Shown here: in pieces, positions 1 through 5,281 of the stretch
Numbering within the stretch: the first letter of the stretch is position 1
Layout: the number at the start of each line of letters is the position of its first letter
NCBI GenBank assembly: GCA_017437705.1
Contig: JAFRYJ010000191.1
Coordinates: forward strand, 1-5,281
Source: Lachnospiraceae bacterium
GTDB taxonomy: Bacteria; Bacillota_A; Clostridia; Lachnospirales; Lachnospiraceae
Length of the DNA stretch: 5,281 nt
Direction of reading: 5' to 3'
Translations under genes and position numbers: made by a program
The notes under the pieces: generated by a model
The model's input: only the letters and a program-made list of their open reading frames with translations
What the model was told of the DNA's origin: nothing
The model's database searches: none

Positions 1-60
1 CGCGATCAGCGCCGCAGACAGGATGTAGCACAGAAGCTCAAATCCGTTCAGCCAGTTCAT
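1..60 (-). CDS. N-terminus of a membrane protein (partial), possibly MgtC/SapB-like
   Basis: Only the first 20 codons lie in the window; the gene continues past the left edge. The ATG is at 60-58. A Shine-Dalgarno-like AAGGA (71-67) overlaps the TAA stop of the upstream thpR gene, and only 9 bases separate the two genes, so they are very probably co-transcribed and perhaps translationally coupled. The peptide is MNWLNGFELLCYILSAALIA: a short polar start followed by a hydrophobic stretch that looks like a first transmembrane helix. The spacing of the leucine and alanine residues is compatible with the first helix of the MgtC/SapB family, which continues with glycines and an ER pair, but those diagnostic residues would lie outside the window. 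The family is therefore a guess; the existence of a gene start is well supported by the ribosome binding site and the tight spacing. Confidence 0.6.
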   Translation of the reverse strand, partial: MNWLNGFELLCYILSAALIA

Positions 61-69
61 GTCGATTCC

Positions 70-585
70 TTATCTGTCCGCGTAAATGCAGCCCATCTCC
101 GTGTAGATCATGCCCTTCTTCCCGCGGTCGGAGCGCATCAGCGATACGCGGTCCACGATCATTCTTGCATGACCGGGCGTTATGTCTTCACGCTCCCTGA
201 ACTTCCTTGTGTCCGCCTTCCGCACCAGTGTGATGTGGGCCCTGAACCGCTTTTTGTCGAAAGGTATACCTGCATCGGCCAGCTGATGCCTGATGTTTTT
301 TACCAGCGTGTACATGGCCTCCGGCCCTTCCAGATCCGCGAAGATCAGATCGCCGAAATTGCCGGTGCCCTTTAATTCTATGGCAAAAGATGAAAGGTCC
401 ACCTTCTCCAGCGCATCCATTACATATTCCGGATCGCTGTACTCCCCGATGAAGGCCAGTGTGATGTGCAGGTTCTCCGGTCTCGTATAATTCCCGGTCA
501 CGCCGTGCTCGGACAGGTTTTTCTGCAGAAGCAGAAGCTCGTCGCACATTTTTCTGTTAAGTTCAACAGCAATAAAAAGCCTCAT
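70..585 (-). CDS. thpR: RNA 2',3'-cyclic phosphodiesterase (2H phosphoesterase, ThpR/LigT family)
   Basis: This 171-residue cytoplasmic protein belongs to the 2H phosphoesterases, which open 2',3'-cyclic phosphates on RNA ends and, in some members, reversibly join 2'-5' RNA ends. The two catalytic signatures are both present: H40-I-T42 (context NLHITLAFIGE) and H117-I-T119 (context FRAHITLVRK), in the two symmetric halves of the fold. The start MRLFIAVEL is typical, and the length is close to that usual for bacterial ThpR, so the gene appears complete. The ATG at 585 is preceded by a G-rich ribosome binding site (GGGGGAT, 598-593) at suitable spacing. It ends in TAA, 9 bases before the next start. 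A 272-base gap separates it from the DIP1984 gene upstream, so it may have its own promoter, although I could not identify a good one. The physiological substrate of bacterial ThpR is poorly defined. Confidence 0.93.
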   Translation of the reverse strand: MRLFIAVELNRKMCDELLLLQKNLSEHGVTGNYTRPENLHITLAFIGEYSDPEYVMDALEKVDLSSFAIELKGTGNFGDLIFADLEGPEAMYTLVKNIRHQLADAGIPFDKKRFRAHITLVRKADTRKFREREDITPGHARMIVDRVSLMRSDRGKKGMIYTEMGCIYADR

Positions 586-857
586 TTCATGATCCCCCGG
601 CTTTACACAAAGTATCCGGAATCACATATCGTATACAGTAAAAGATCCCCTGACCCGCCCTCGTCTCTCAGGTAAATATCCGGTGATAAACAATGCGCAA
701 TGCCTGTTGCGTTCGTGCACTGTCGGGGCATACGCTGTTTCCCGGCCGCCCCGGGCCCAACACCGATCAAAAGATCTGTTGCAGCTTAACGCAGCTGCCG
801 CGTGATATTCTCCCCTGATGAAACTACCGCTGTATAAGATTCCGGCTCCACCGGATC
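586..857. other. Intergenic gap between the DIP1984-family gene and thpR
   Basis: These 272 bases hold no convincing gene; the open frames crossing the edges are shadows of thpR. The right end is occupied by the hairpin described at 834-861. Two smaller inverted repeats are visible: GCAGCT (781-786) with AGCTGC (793-798), and CCCGG (741-745) with CCGGG (751-755). Both are short, and I assign no role. A thpR promoter would be expected here, but I see no pair of -35 and -10 boxes good enough to call. I see no tRNA-like or riboswitch-like architecture, though a small RNA cannot be excluded by eye. Confidence 0.6.
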
Positions 858-861
858 TTAT
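834..861 (-). terminator. Hairpin overlapping the stop codon of the DIP1984-family gene (terminator-like, no U-tract)
   Basis: The left arm TAAGATTCCGG (835-845) and right arm CCGGATCTTA (851-860) pair over ten base pairs with one bulged T and a five-base loop; A834 and T861 add one more pair. On the minus strand the hairpin starts at the TAA stop codon of the DIP1984 gene. The sequence after it on the minus strand (TACAGCGG) is not U-rich, so it is not a canonical intrinsic terminator. It could be a weak terminator, a 3' end stabilising element, or a processing site. Confidence 0.45.
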
Positions 862-1313
862 TCGATCAGGTCCGTCAGCCAGTTGGCCTGCTGAAGGGCG
901 TTGTCCGTAAGACGGAGCTCCTTGGCTATGCGGTCCGCCGCTTTCTGAAGGTCCGACGCCTTTACCGTAGGGAGTATCTTTATCTCAGTGCCCCTGGCCC
1001 TGCTGGCGGAATGGGATGCGTTATCGATTATAGTCCTGTATGCCGACAGCTTAAGCCTGAGCATATCCTTTTTTGCGATAAGCTCCGTAAGGCTCATATC
1101 TCCGGCCTTCGCTTCGCAATTGGTGATATTTATCCTGGCCATCAGGTACTGCAGCCTGTCCAGGCAGCCGTTCAGCTCTTTTATAAGGGCTTCCGGATCC
1201 TCCGCGGGCTTTTCGCCTTCCTGCACCAGGACATTGTTTACTATCCTGTATCTCAGCTGCTCGATCCTGGCGTTGAGATCGGCACGTTCCTGAAGCGCTT
1301 CCGCAAGTTTCAT
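858..1313 (-). CDS. DIP1984-family protein (sometimes annotated septicolysin)
   Basis: A 151-residue, largely alpha-helical, soluble protein recognised by its whole-length resemblance to the DIP1984 family as I recall it: the start MKLAEALQERADLNARIEQL, the segment LVQEGEKPAEDPEALIKEL (about residues 29-47), INITN (61-65), the helix starting SLTELIAKKDMLRLKLS (from about residue 74), RARGTEIKILPTV (about 105-117), and a final helix with LRLTDNALQQANW near the C-terminus. Charged heptad-like stretches suggest coiled-coil packing. The molecular function of the family is not established; the septicolysin name in databases is historical and should not be read as proof of a toxin. There is no signal peptide or membrane segment. 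The start at 1313 is supported by GGGAGG seven bases upstream. It lies 81 bases after the aldo/keto reductase stop, so it could be the third gene of that operon or have its own promoter. A hairpin follows at its stop codon. Confidence 0.88.
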   Translation of the reverse strand: MKLAEALQERADLNARIEQLRYRIVNNVLVQEGEKPAEDPEALIKELNGCLDRLQYLMARINITNCEAKAGDMSLTELIAKKDMLRLKLSAYRTIIDNASHSASRARGTEIKILPTVKASDLQKAADRIAKELRLTDNALQQANWLTDLIE

Positions 1314-1394
1314 ACTGTATCCTCCCGTTCATTTAACATATAGTGATGGTTCCGTTATCCGGTCTTTACGTACCTTATCTCTCTTTACAGATCA

Positions 1395-2516
1395 TCATTC
1401 CAGGGATCTGCACTCCTCAAGCAGGCTGATCACCGGCAGCTGCTGGGGACATGCGGCCTCGCAGGCGCCGCAGGCTATGCAGTCCGATGCCTTTCCTTTG
1501 CCCTCCGTTGCAAGCTCGTAGGCTCTTCTGCCGCCGTCATCGCTGCCGTCGTACATCTCCCTGTTCTTCACAGCGAAGATCTCCGGTATGGCGATGCCCA
1601 TGGGGCATCCGTCGGTGCAGTAATGACAGGCCGTACACTTGATGGAATGATCCTCAACCAGCACCGCCTGGGCCTTCCTTATGATGTCCTGCTCCGCTGC
1701 AGACAGAGGCCTGAAATCTCTCATATATGACAGGTTATCCGCCATCTGGTCCACGTTCGACATGCCCGACAGCACTGTTATGATGCCCTCCAGAGACGCC
1801 GCATACCTTATGGCCCATGATGCCATGGACGCACCTGGATCCGCCTCTTTGAAAAGCTTCTTCACCTCGGGCACCGGGTCCGCCAGGGACCCGCCCTTTA
1901 CCGGCTCCATTATCACTATGGGCTTGTTGTGCTTTCTTGCCACACGCCAGCACTCGCCGGCAGCCTCGTCCGGGTCGTTCCAGTCCGCATAGTTGATCTG
2001 CAGCTGTACGAATTCCGTGTCCGGATGCTTCGTAAGGAGCTCGTCCAGAAGCTCGGGATCCGCATGGAAGGAGAATCCCCAGTGCTTTACGAGGCCTTTC
2101 TCTTTAAGCTCTTTTACAAAGTCCCACAGATGGTATCTGTCGTATTTTTCGTAATTGTTCCTCTGGATCGCATGGAGCAGATAATAATCGATGTAGCCTG
2201 CCCCGGTCCTCTCCAGCGTGGTGTAAAACTGCTGTTTGGCGCTCTCTTCATCATGACACTGAAGCCATGCACAGAGCTTTGACGCCAGTGTAAAGCTCTC
2301 CCTCGGATAACGTTCTACCAGCGCTTTCCGCGCCGCCGTCTCCGAACCGCCGTTGTTGTATACGTACGCGGTGTCGAAATAGGTGCCGCCGGCCTCCATG
2401 AACATATCCACCATCTGCTTCGTCTGTTCAATGTCGATCCCGCCGTTATCAAGCTTCGGGAGCCTCATGAGACCGAAGCCCAGCCTGAAAGTATCCTGTC
2501 CCAAATATCCTGCCAT
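1395..2516 (-). CDS. Aldo/keto reductase with C-terminal 2[4Fe-4S] ferredoxin-like domain
   Basis: This 373-residue protein combines an NAD(P)H-dependent aldo/keto reductase barrel with an iron-sulfur tail, a domain order common in anaerobic bacteria. It begins with the typical LGFGLMRLP. The expected catalytic tetrad can be placed at D48 (GTYFDTAYVY), Y53, K80 (LASKL) and H115 (YIDYYLLH). Residues GLVKHWGFSFH (141-151) and the later barrel strands are also characteristic. The tail has two cysteine groups, C294-x2-C297-x2-C300-x3-C304-P and C346-x2-C349-x2-C352-x3-C356-P, as in bacterial ferredoxins, so it probably carries two [4Fe-4S] clusters and may exchange electrons with a partner protein. 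It is cytoplasmic, complete, and ends in TGA. AGGAAAGGA precedes the ATG at 2516. It lies 38 bases after the flavin reductase gene and is probably co-transcribed with it, making that flavoprotein a candidate partner (inference). The substrate cannot be read from the sequence. Confidence 0.95.
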   Translation of the reverse strand: MAGYLGQDTFRLGFGLMRLPKLDNGGIDIEQTKQMVDMFMEAGGTYFDTAYVYNNGGSETAARKALVERYPRESFTLASKLCAWLQCHDEESAKQQFYTTLERTGAGYIDYYLLHAIQRNNYEKYDRYHLWDFVKELKEKGLVKHWGFSFHADPELLDELLTKHPDTEFVQLQINYADWNDPDEAAGECWRVARKHNKPIVIMEPVKGGSLADPVPEVKKLFKEADPGASMASWAIRYAASLEGIITVLSGMSNVDQMADNLSYMRDFRPLSAAEQDIIRKAQAVLVEDHSIKCTACHYCTDGCPMGIAIPEIFAVKNREMYDGSDDGGRRAYELATEGKGKASDCIACGACEAACPQQLPVISLLEECRSLE

Positions 2517-2554
2517 AATTATTCCTTTCCTGCTGATCTTTGCCCTTTACGGCA

Positions 2555-3187
2555 TCACAGCCCGTTTGCGTGTTTGATGTACTCGTCCCTGGGGATCATG
2601 GGGATCTCCAGTTCCTTTATCGTCTCCTGTGCCAGAGCTCCTGTAGAAGCGAATTCGCGGCCCGCGTCCCTGAACTTTGCGATCAGCCTGTCCGCCAGAG
2701 GTGCTGCCGGAGGCACGTTCAGCATGGGCGTTTCGGGAACGCATACCATGGTCAGGTTCCTGAAGCAGTTTCTGCACTGCAGCTTAAGCGCCTCAAAATT
2801 GCCGTCCCAATCCGGGAATCCGCAGCCGGTGATTACTACCGTTCTCTTCTTCGAGAAGTCCACCAGGGGCACGTGGCGCACCCTGCCGTCGGCATCCACT
2901 GTCATCGTCATGCGCAGAAGGGGGATCGTCCGGTCAAGCACCGTCTTCAGTTGCGAAGGCATCGAAAAGCAGTAAAGAGGGAAGCTCCAGATGATGATGT
3001 CCGCCTCCTCGTAAAGCTTTAATATCCCGTTCTGGTCGTCCTGTTGCACGCATTTTTTATCCAGATTCTGCCAGCATGCGAAGCAGCCCCTGCAGGGCTT
3101 TATATCTTTTTTGATAACATCGACTATGTCGATATCGTATCCGCCGTTTTCATTAAGACCCTCGAGAAATCCCCGGGTGATCCTCAT
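2555..3187 (-). CDS. Flavodoxin-fold NAD(P)H-dependent FMN reductase family protein, 5' end interrupted by an in-frame stop
   Basis: The open frame from ATG 3187 encodes 210 residues of a flavodoxin-like oxidoreductase. A four-cysteine group, C32-x2-C35-x2-C38-x7-C46 (PCRGCFACWQNLDKKC), matches the spacing of the compact cluster motif of iron-sulfur flavoproteins, though many relatives with this motif have no proven cluster. The motif DIIIWSFPLYCFSMPSQLK (63-81) followed by LDRT is the conserved flavin-binding and dimer segment of the family. The protein lacks the family's first beta strand and phosphate-binding loop, because this is not the native start: the frame continues upstream to ATG 3235 but is broken by TGA at 3214-3212. 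Translation from 3187 would have to use AAGGAG 12 bases upstream (3205-3200), a longer spacing than ideal. The product, if made, would probably bind FMN poorly. No other lesion is visible. The gene likely forms an operon with the aldo/keto reductase 38 bases downstream. It may be a very young pseudogene or an assembly error. Confidence 0.85.
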   Translation of the reverse strand: MRITRGFLEGLNENGGYDIDIVDVIKKDIKPCRGCFACWQNLDKKCVQQDDQNGILKLYEEADIIIWSFPLYCFSMPSQLKTVLDRTIPLLRMTMTVDADGRVRHVPLVDFSKKRTVVITGCGFPDWDGNFEALKLQCRNCFRNLTMVCVPETPMLNVPPAAPLADRLIAKFRDAGREFASTGALAQETIKELEIPMIPRDEYIKHANGL

Positions 3188-3235
3188 GGTGTCGCTCTTC
3201 TCCTTGGGGCTTCAGTTTAATACAAGGACTTTCAT
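3188..3235 (-). pseudogene. Severed native N-terminus of the flavodoxin-fold reductase (TGA at codon 8)
   Basis: From ATG 3235 the minus strand reads MKVLVLN, then TGA (3214-3212), then SPKEKSDT, and joins in frame to the M of the downstream open frame at 3187. Members of this superfamily begin with a hydrophobic strand followed by an NGSP loop and a conserved T or S a few residues later; this sequence fits exactly with the stop replacing the glycine. A single G-to-T change in a GGA codon would explain it. The restored protein would be 226 residues, a usual length. The native start is marked by GGAGG five bases upstream (3245-3241) and by the promoter at 3275-3303, so expression signals are intact. 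Confidence 0.85.
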
Positions 3236-3240
3236 AATTG

Positions 3241-3246
3241 CCTCCG
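3241..3246 (-). promoter_or_regulatory. Ribosome binding site for the native reductase start
   Basis: CGGAGG on the minus strand lies five bases upstream of the ATG at 3235-3233. It is a much better placed site than anything upstream of the ATG at 3187, and it is the main evidence, with the NGSP-like peptide, that 3235 is the original start codon. Confidence 0.85.
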
Positions 3247-3274
3247 TTCGAAAGTATTGAATATAATTATGTTT

Positions 3275-3303
3275 ATGATACTATTTCGGCCTTAAACTGT
3301 AAA
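3275..3303 (-). promoter_or_regulatory. Probable sigma-70/sigma-A promoter for the reductase operon
   Basis: On the minus strand TTTACA (3303-3298) and TATCAT (3280-3275) each match five of six consensus bases and are separated by exactly 17 bases. Transcription would start near 3268, giving a leader of roughly 30 bases before ATG 3235. The -35 box begins directly downstream of the carboxypeptidase terminator, as expected for the first gene of a new transcription unit. The A/T-rich stretch after the -10 box contains further weak -10-like sequences. I saw no clear operator. Confidence 0.75.
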
Positions 3304-3306
3304 TCA

Positions 3307-3330
3307 AAAGACCCGGTCTCCCGGGTCTTT
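3307..3330 (-). terminator. Intrinsic terminator of the carboxypeptidase gene
   Basis: AAAGACCCGG (3307-3316) and CCGGGTCTTT (3321-3330) form a perfect ten-base-pair stem with a four-base loop. On the minus strand the stem ends in TCTTTT followed by GATTT, a short U-rich run, and it begins 21 bases after the carboxypeptidase stop codon. An A-rich stretch lies on the other side (3336-3350 on the complement), so some termination in the plus direction is conceivable, but there is no plus-strand gene to terminate. Confidence 0.9.
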
Positions 3331-3351
3331 GAATCGTTATTTTTCTTTTTA

Positions 3352-4440
3352 TCAGTAACCCCAGGTAAGGAGCTCCCACTCGCCGCCTTCCTCGCGGGCG
3401 AGCCAGAACTGATAGCCTTCGTACTCCCTGTCGGGTTCAAATACGGTTGTGCCTTCCTCTGCCGCAGGTGAATGGAAATCGGCAAGGATCTCTATGCACT
3501 GAGCATAGTTTTTGCCTTTCCCCAACTCGTTCATCCATTTGATGTTGTCCGCGGAATTGCATGCATCACCGGCGTAATTTACCTTGTGGAGCTCGCATCC
3601 GTCCCAATCCGATATCGTGCCTTTTACGATGAGGAACGCCTCCTTAATATCCCCGTCGGAATAGATCTCCGATGTGCCGTAATCCACAGCTGCCGCCGTA
3701 TCGGGCACCTTGCCGAGATACTCCTCCAGAGTGATGCCTTTGCTCATGATCTCTTTTGCAGCCTCGACGCCTACATAACGGATGTGCCAGGGCTCATAGC
3801 CGTAACCCGTCACGTCCTCCATGCCTCTCAAATAGCGCAGGATAAAGCCGTGCTCAGCCAGCTTCGCATGGATCTTTGCCCAGATCTCCGTATACTGCAC
3901 CATATCCTCGTTCTCGTAGATATCCTCGCCGTCTACATTTAAATACAGATCGAGAGCCAGGCCGGTCTGATGCTCCGAAAATCCGGGGACGGCTACTGTC
4001 TTCTTTGTGTATTCCTCGCCGTACTTCTCCATGAAATCGTCCCAGATCCTCTGCTGCTCGGCTACGCTCCTTCTGGCGGAATCCAGGTCTACGTAAACGC
4101 CTTCCTTTTCGAGGTCGGCCTTCAGATCCAGATATGCATCATAGGCGGTCTTTTCCACCTCGACGTCCCAGCCCTGGGAATCGACTATCTCTACAGTCTC
4201 CAGTTCGTCCTCCCATCCCTCGGGAAGGGGATTATGCCTGTTTACAAGCACAAGATAATCGATCTTCGAAACCTCTGTTTCCGACTCGGTGATCTCTTCC
4301 GATCCCGAAATGTCTTCGGATCCTGTGACCTCTTCGGATCCGCTTTCAGCTCCCGGCTCGGCGTCCTGCTTTTTGCCTGCGCATGCTGCCAGTGAAAGCA
4401 TCACTACAAATACCATTACGATCGCCGCTGCTTTTTTCAT
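3352..4440 (-). CDS. VanY-like D-alanyl-D-alanine carboxypeptidase lipoprotein with extra C-terminal domain
   Basis: A 362-residue exported lipoprotein. Residues 1-20 form a signal peptide with a lipobox (LAAC, C20), so it should be anchored on the outer face of the membrane. Residues 21-58 are an acidic, Ser/Glu-rich linker built of six-residue repeats. Residues of about 95-245 are an M15B zinc peptidase that removes the terminal D-Ala from peptidoglycan stem peptides: SARRS (121-125) corresponds to the substrate-binding SGYRS motif, S155-E-H157-x2-G-x-A-x-D164 supplies two zinc ligands, and E216-P-W-H219 supplies the catalytic glutamate and third ligand. Residues of about 250-362 form a separate domain ending FWLAREEGGEWELLTWGY, resembling small secreted clostridial proteins of unknown function that I recall ending in a similar W-x2-V-R...G-W...GY pattern. 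The start at 4440 has GGGAGG five bases upstream. It follows tyrS after 64 bases and a hairpin. A role in vancomycin resistance is not implied, since no vanHAX-type genes are present. Confidence 0.93.
   Translation of the reverse strand: MKKAAAIVMVFVVMLSLAACAGKKQDAEPGAESGSEEVTGSEDISGSEEITESETEVSKIDYLVLVNRHNPLPEGWEDELETVEIVDSQGWDVEVEKTAYDAYLDLKADLEKEGVYVDLDSARRSVAEQQRIWDDFMEKYGEEYTKKTVAVPGFSEHQTGLALDLYLNVDGEDIYENEDMVQYTEIWAKIHAKLAEHGFILRYLRGMEDVTGYGYEPWHIRYVGVEAAKEIMSKGITLEEYLGKVPDTAAAVDYGTSEIYSDGDIKEAFLIVKGTISDWDGCELHKVNYAGDACNSADNIKWMNELGKGKNYAQCIEILADFHSPAAEEGTTVFEPDREYEGYQFWLAREEGGEWELLTWGY
4291..4344 (-). repeat. Three 18-bp imperfect tandem repeats in the lipoprotein linker
   Basis: Three consecutive 18-base units (4344-4327, 4326-4309, 4308-4291 on the minus strand) encode SGSEEV, TGSEDI and SGSEEI, residues 33-50 of the carboxypeptidase. 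The next unit (4290-4273), TESETE, is a diverged fourth copy. The repeats share the core TCTTC(C/G)GATCC on the plus strand. They form a flexible acidic spacer between the lipid anchor and the enzyme, and could expand or contract by slippage without shifting the frame. Confidence 0.8.
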
Positions 4441-4461
4441 ATTTTCCTCCCGAAATCAAGA

Positions 4462-4481
4462 ACGCGCCCCTTACGGCGCGT
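4462..4481 (-). terminator. GC-rich hairpin after tyrS, probable terminator or attenuator
   Basis: ACGCGCC (4462-4468) pairs with GGCGCGT (4475-4481) around a six-base loop. On the minus strand it is followed by TCTTGATTT, a modest U-rich run similar to that after the terminator at 3307-3330. It begins 23 bases after the tyrS stop. The ribosome binding site of the carboxypeptidase lies only about ten bases further on, leaving no room for a complete promoter in between, so the carboxypeptidase probably relies on readthrough or on a promoter located upstream of or overlapping the end of tyrS. Confidence 0.65.
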
Positions 4482-4504
4482 CCCGAAGTCTTAATATGCT
4501 GAAT

Positions 4505-5281
4505 TTAAACTGCCGTTACCTTGTGGAATACCTTTTTGCCCTTGCGGATCTTGATGCCCTTTGTAAGAGCATCCTTCGAAACCATTGCAAATACATCATC
4601 GGCCTTCTCGCCGTCGATGGTGATGCCGCCCTGCTCCACCAGTCTCCTGGCTTCGCTCCTGCTCTTTGCAAGCTTTGTGGCAACAAGGATGTCGGCTACG
4701 GTCATGCCTTCATCTGCCATGTCGGCAAGAGCCAGCTCCGTTGAAGGCATGTTGGATTCATCGCCCTCGCCGCTGAACAGCGCGTAGGAAACCTCCCTGG
4801 CCTTCTTTGCCTCTTCCTCGCCGTGAACAAGGCTTGTAAGCGAGTATGCAAGGACTTCCTTCTTCTCGTTGATGCGCTCGGGTGCCCAATTCTCCATCTC
4901 CTCGATCTCCTCGAGAGGGATGAATGTGAGCATGCGGATGCACTTCATAACGTCGGCATCATCCACGTTTCTCCAGTACTGGTAGAACTCGTAGGGCGAT
5001 GTCTTCTCGGGATCCAGCCATACGGCGCCCTTTGCGGTCTTGCCCATCTTCTTGCCCTCGCTGTTTAAAAGCAGGGTGATGGTCATCGCATAGGAGTCGT
5101 CGCCTGTCTTCTTCCTGATGAGCTCCGTGCCGGCCAGCATGTTGCTCCACTGGTCGTCGCCGCCGAACTGCATGTTCACGCCCATCGTCTGGTACATGTG
5201 GTAGAAGTCGTAGGCCTGCATGATCATGTAGTTGAACTCAAGGAACGAAAGGCCCTTTTCCATGCGCTGCTTGTAGCACTC
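4505..5281 (-). CDS. tyrS: Tyrosyl-tRNA synthetase, C-terminal part (partial at right edge)
   Basis: The visible 258 codons (ending at TAA, 4507-4505) are the C-terminal two thirds of a class I tyrosyl-tRNA synthetase of about 400 residues; the start and the HIGH-type motif lie beyond the right edge. The frame stays open to base 5281, so the internal Met at 5263 is not the start. Counting from the edge, YDFYHMY (24-30) and QFGGDDQWSNMLAG (38-51) belong to the tyrosine pocket and catalytic core, and KKMGKT (77-82) is the KMSKS signature in a form common in this subfamily. The connecting helical domain follows, and residues of about 195-258 form an S4 RNA-binding domain (ADILVATKLAKSRSEARRLV, then GGITIDG) that contacts tRNA-Tyr. 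In clostridia such genes are often controlled by a T-box leader, which would be outside this window. A hairpin follows the stop codon. Confidence 0.97.
   Translation of the reverse strand, partial: ECYKQRMEKGLSFLEFNYMIMQAYDFYHMYQTMGVNMQFGGDDQWSNMLAGTELIRKKTGDDSYAMTITLLLNSEGKKMGKTAKGAVWLDPEKTSPYEFYQYWRNVDDADVMKCIRMLTFIPLEEIEEMENWAPERINEKKEVLAYSLTSLVHGEEEAKKAREVSYALFSGEGDESNMPSTELALADMADEGMTVADILVATKLAKSRSEARRLVEQGGITIDGEKADDVFAMVSKDALTKGIKIRKGKKVFHKVTAV

Noticed and set aside
586..720. A thpR promoter in the gap
   Set aside because: Several TATA-rich stretches exist (for example near 620-630), but none pairs with a reasonable -35 box at 16-18 bases.
781..798. Small inverted repeat GCAGCT/AGCTGC in the gap upstream of thpR, considered as an operator or terminator
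   Set aside because: The stem is only six bases, has no U-tract, and is not positioned next to a recognisable promoter; chance is a sufficient explanation.
988..1343. Plus-strand open frames opposite the DIP1984 gene, and similar long frames opposite the other genes
   Set aside because: They lie antisense to clearly recognised genes, have no family-like sequence, and have no convincing ribosome binding sites; they are shadows of the minus-strand codon pattern.
3140..3214. Selenocysteine at the TGA of the reductase
   Set aside because: The stop replaces a loop glycine, not a cysteine, and I could not find a convincing SECIS stem-loop just downstream: only CCCC and GGGG pair around a roughly 30-base interior with no good inner stem. 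A covariance-model search for a bacterial SECIS and a check for selABCD genes would settle it.
3212..3214. Altered genetic code with UGA as glycine (as in Gracilibacteria/SR1) or tryptophan
   Set aside because: TGA ends the aldo/keto reductase, the reductase and the carboxypeptidase at sensible C-termini, and glycine and tryptophan are otherwise encoded normally, so UGA is an ordinary stop here.
3352..4440. Glycopeptide resistance cluster suggested by the VanY-like enzyme
   Set aside because: No vanH, ligase, vanX or two-component regulator genes are nearby; VanY-like carboxypeptidases are common cell-wall enzymes.

Overview
The window looks like an ordinary chromosomal stretch of a Gram-positive anaerobe of the class Clostridia, most likely Lachnospiraceae-like. 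This is an inference from recalled family resemblance: a clostridial tyrosyl-tRNA synthetase, an iron-sulfur aldo/keto reductase paired with a cysteine-rich flavodoxin-fold reductase, a DIP1984-family protein, and strong GGAGG-type ribosome binding sites. The DNA is moderately GC-rich. Every gene I can support lies on the minus strand, so transcription runs from high to low coordinates. No tRNA, rRNA, CRISPR array, insertion sequence or phage gene is visible.

In transcription order: the 3' part of tyrS (runs off the right edge); a GC-rich hairpin; a secreted VanY-like D,D-carboxypeptidase lipoprotein with an extra C-terminal domain; a textbook intrinsic terminator; a near-consensus promoter; a flavodoxin-fold NAD(P)H/FMN reductase; an aldo/keto reductase with a ferredoxin-like tail; a DIP1984-family protein; a 272-base gap with a hairpin at its upstream end; thpR (RNA 2',3'-cyclic phosphodiesterase); and the first 20 codons of a membrane protein at the left edge.

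The most unusual observation is in the flavodoxin-fold reductase. Its apparent start (3187) is not the native one. The same frame continues upstream for 16 more codons to an ATG at 3235 with a strong ribosome binding site and a strong promoter. These codons give the classical first strand and flavin phosphate loop, but the loop glycine codon is TGA. The gene is thus interrupted by a single in-frame stop at codon 8 and is otherwise intact. A G-to-T change (natural or assembly error) is the simplest explanation. Selenocysteine and an altered code were considered and judged unlikely.

Functionally, the flavin reductase and the iron-sulfur aldo/keto reductase probably form a redox operon of unknown substrate, possibly extending into the DIP1984 gene. 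The carboxypeptidase acts on peptidoglycan outside the membrane. tyrS and thpR are RNA-related housekeeping or near-housekeeping genes. I do not see a convincing novel multi-gene system here.
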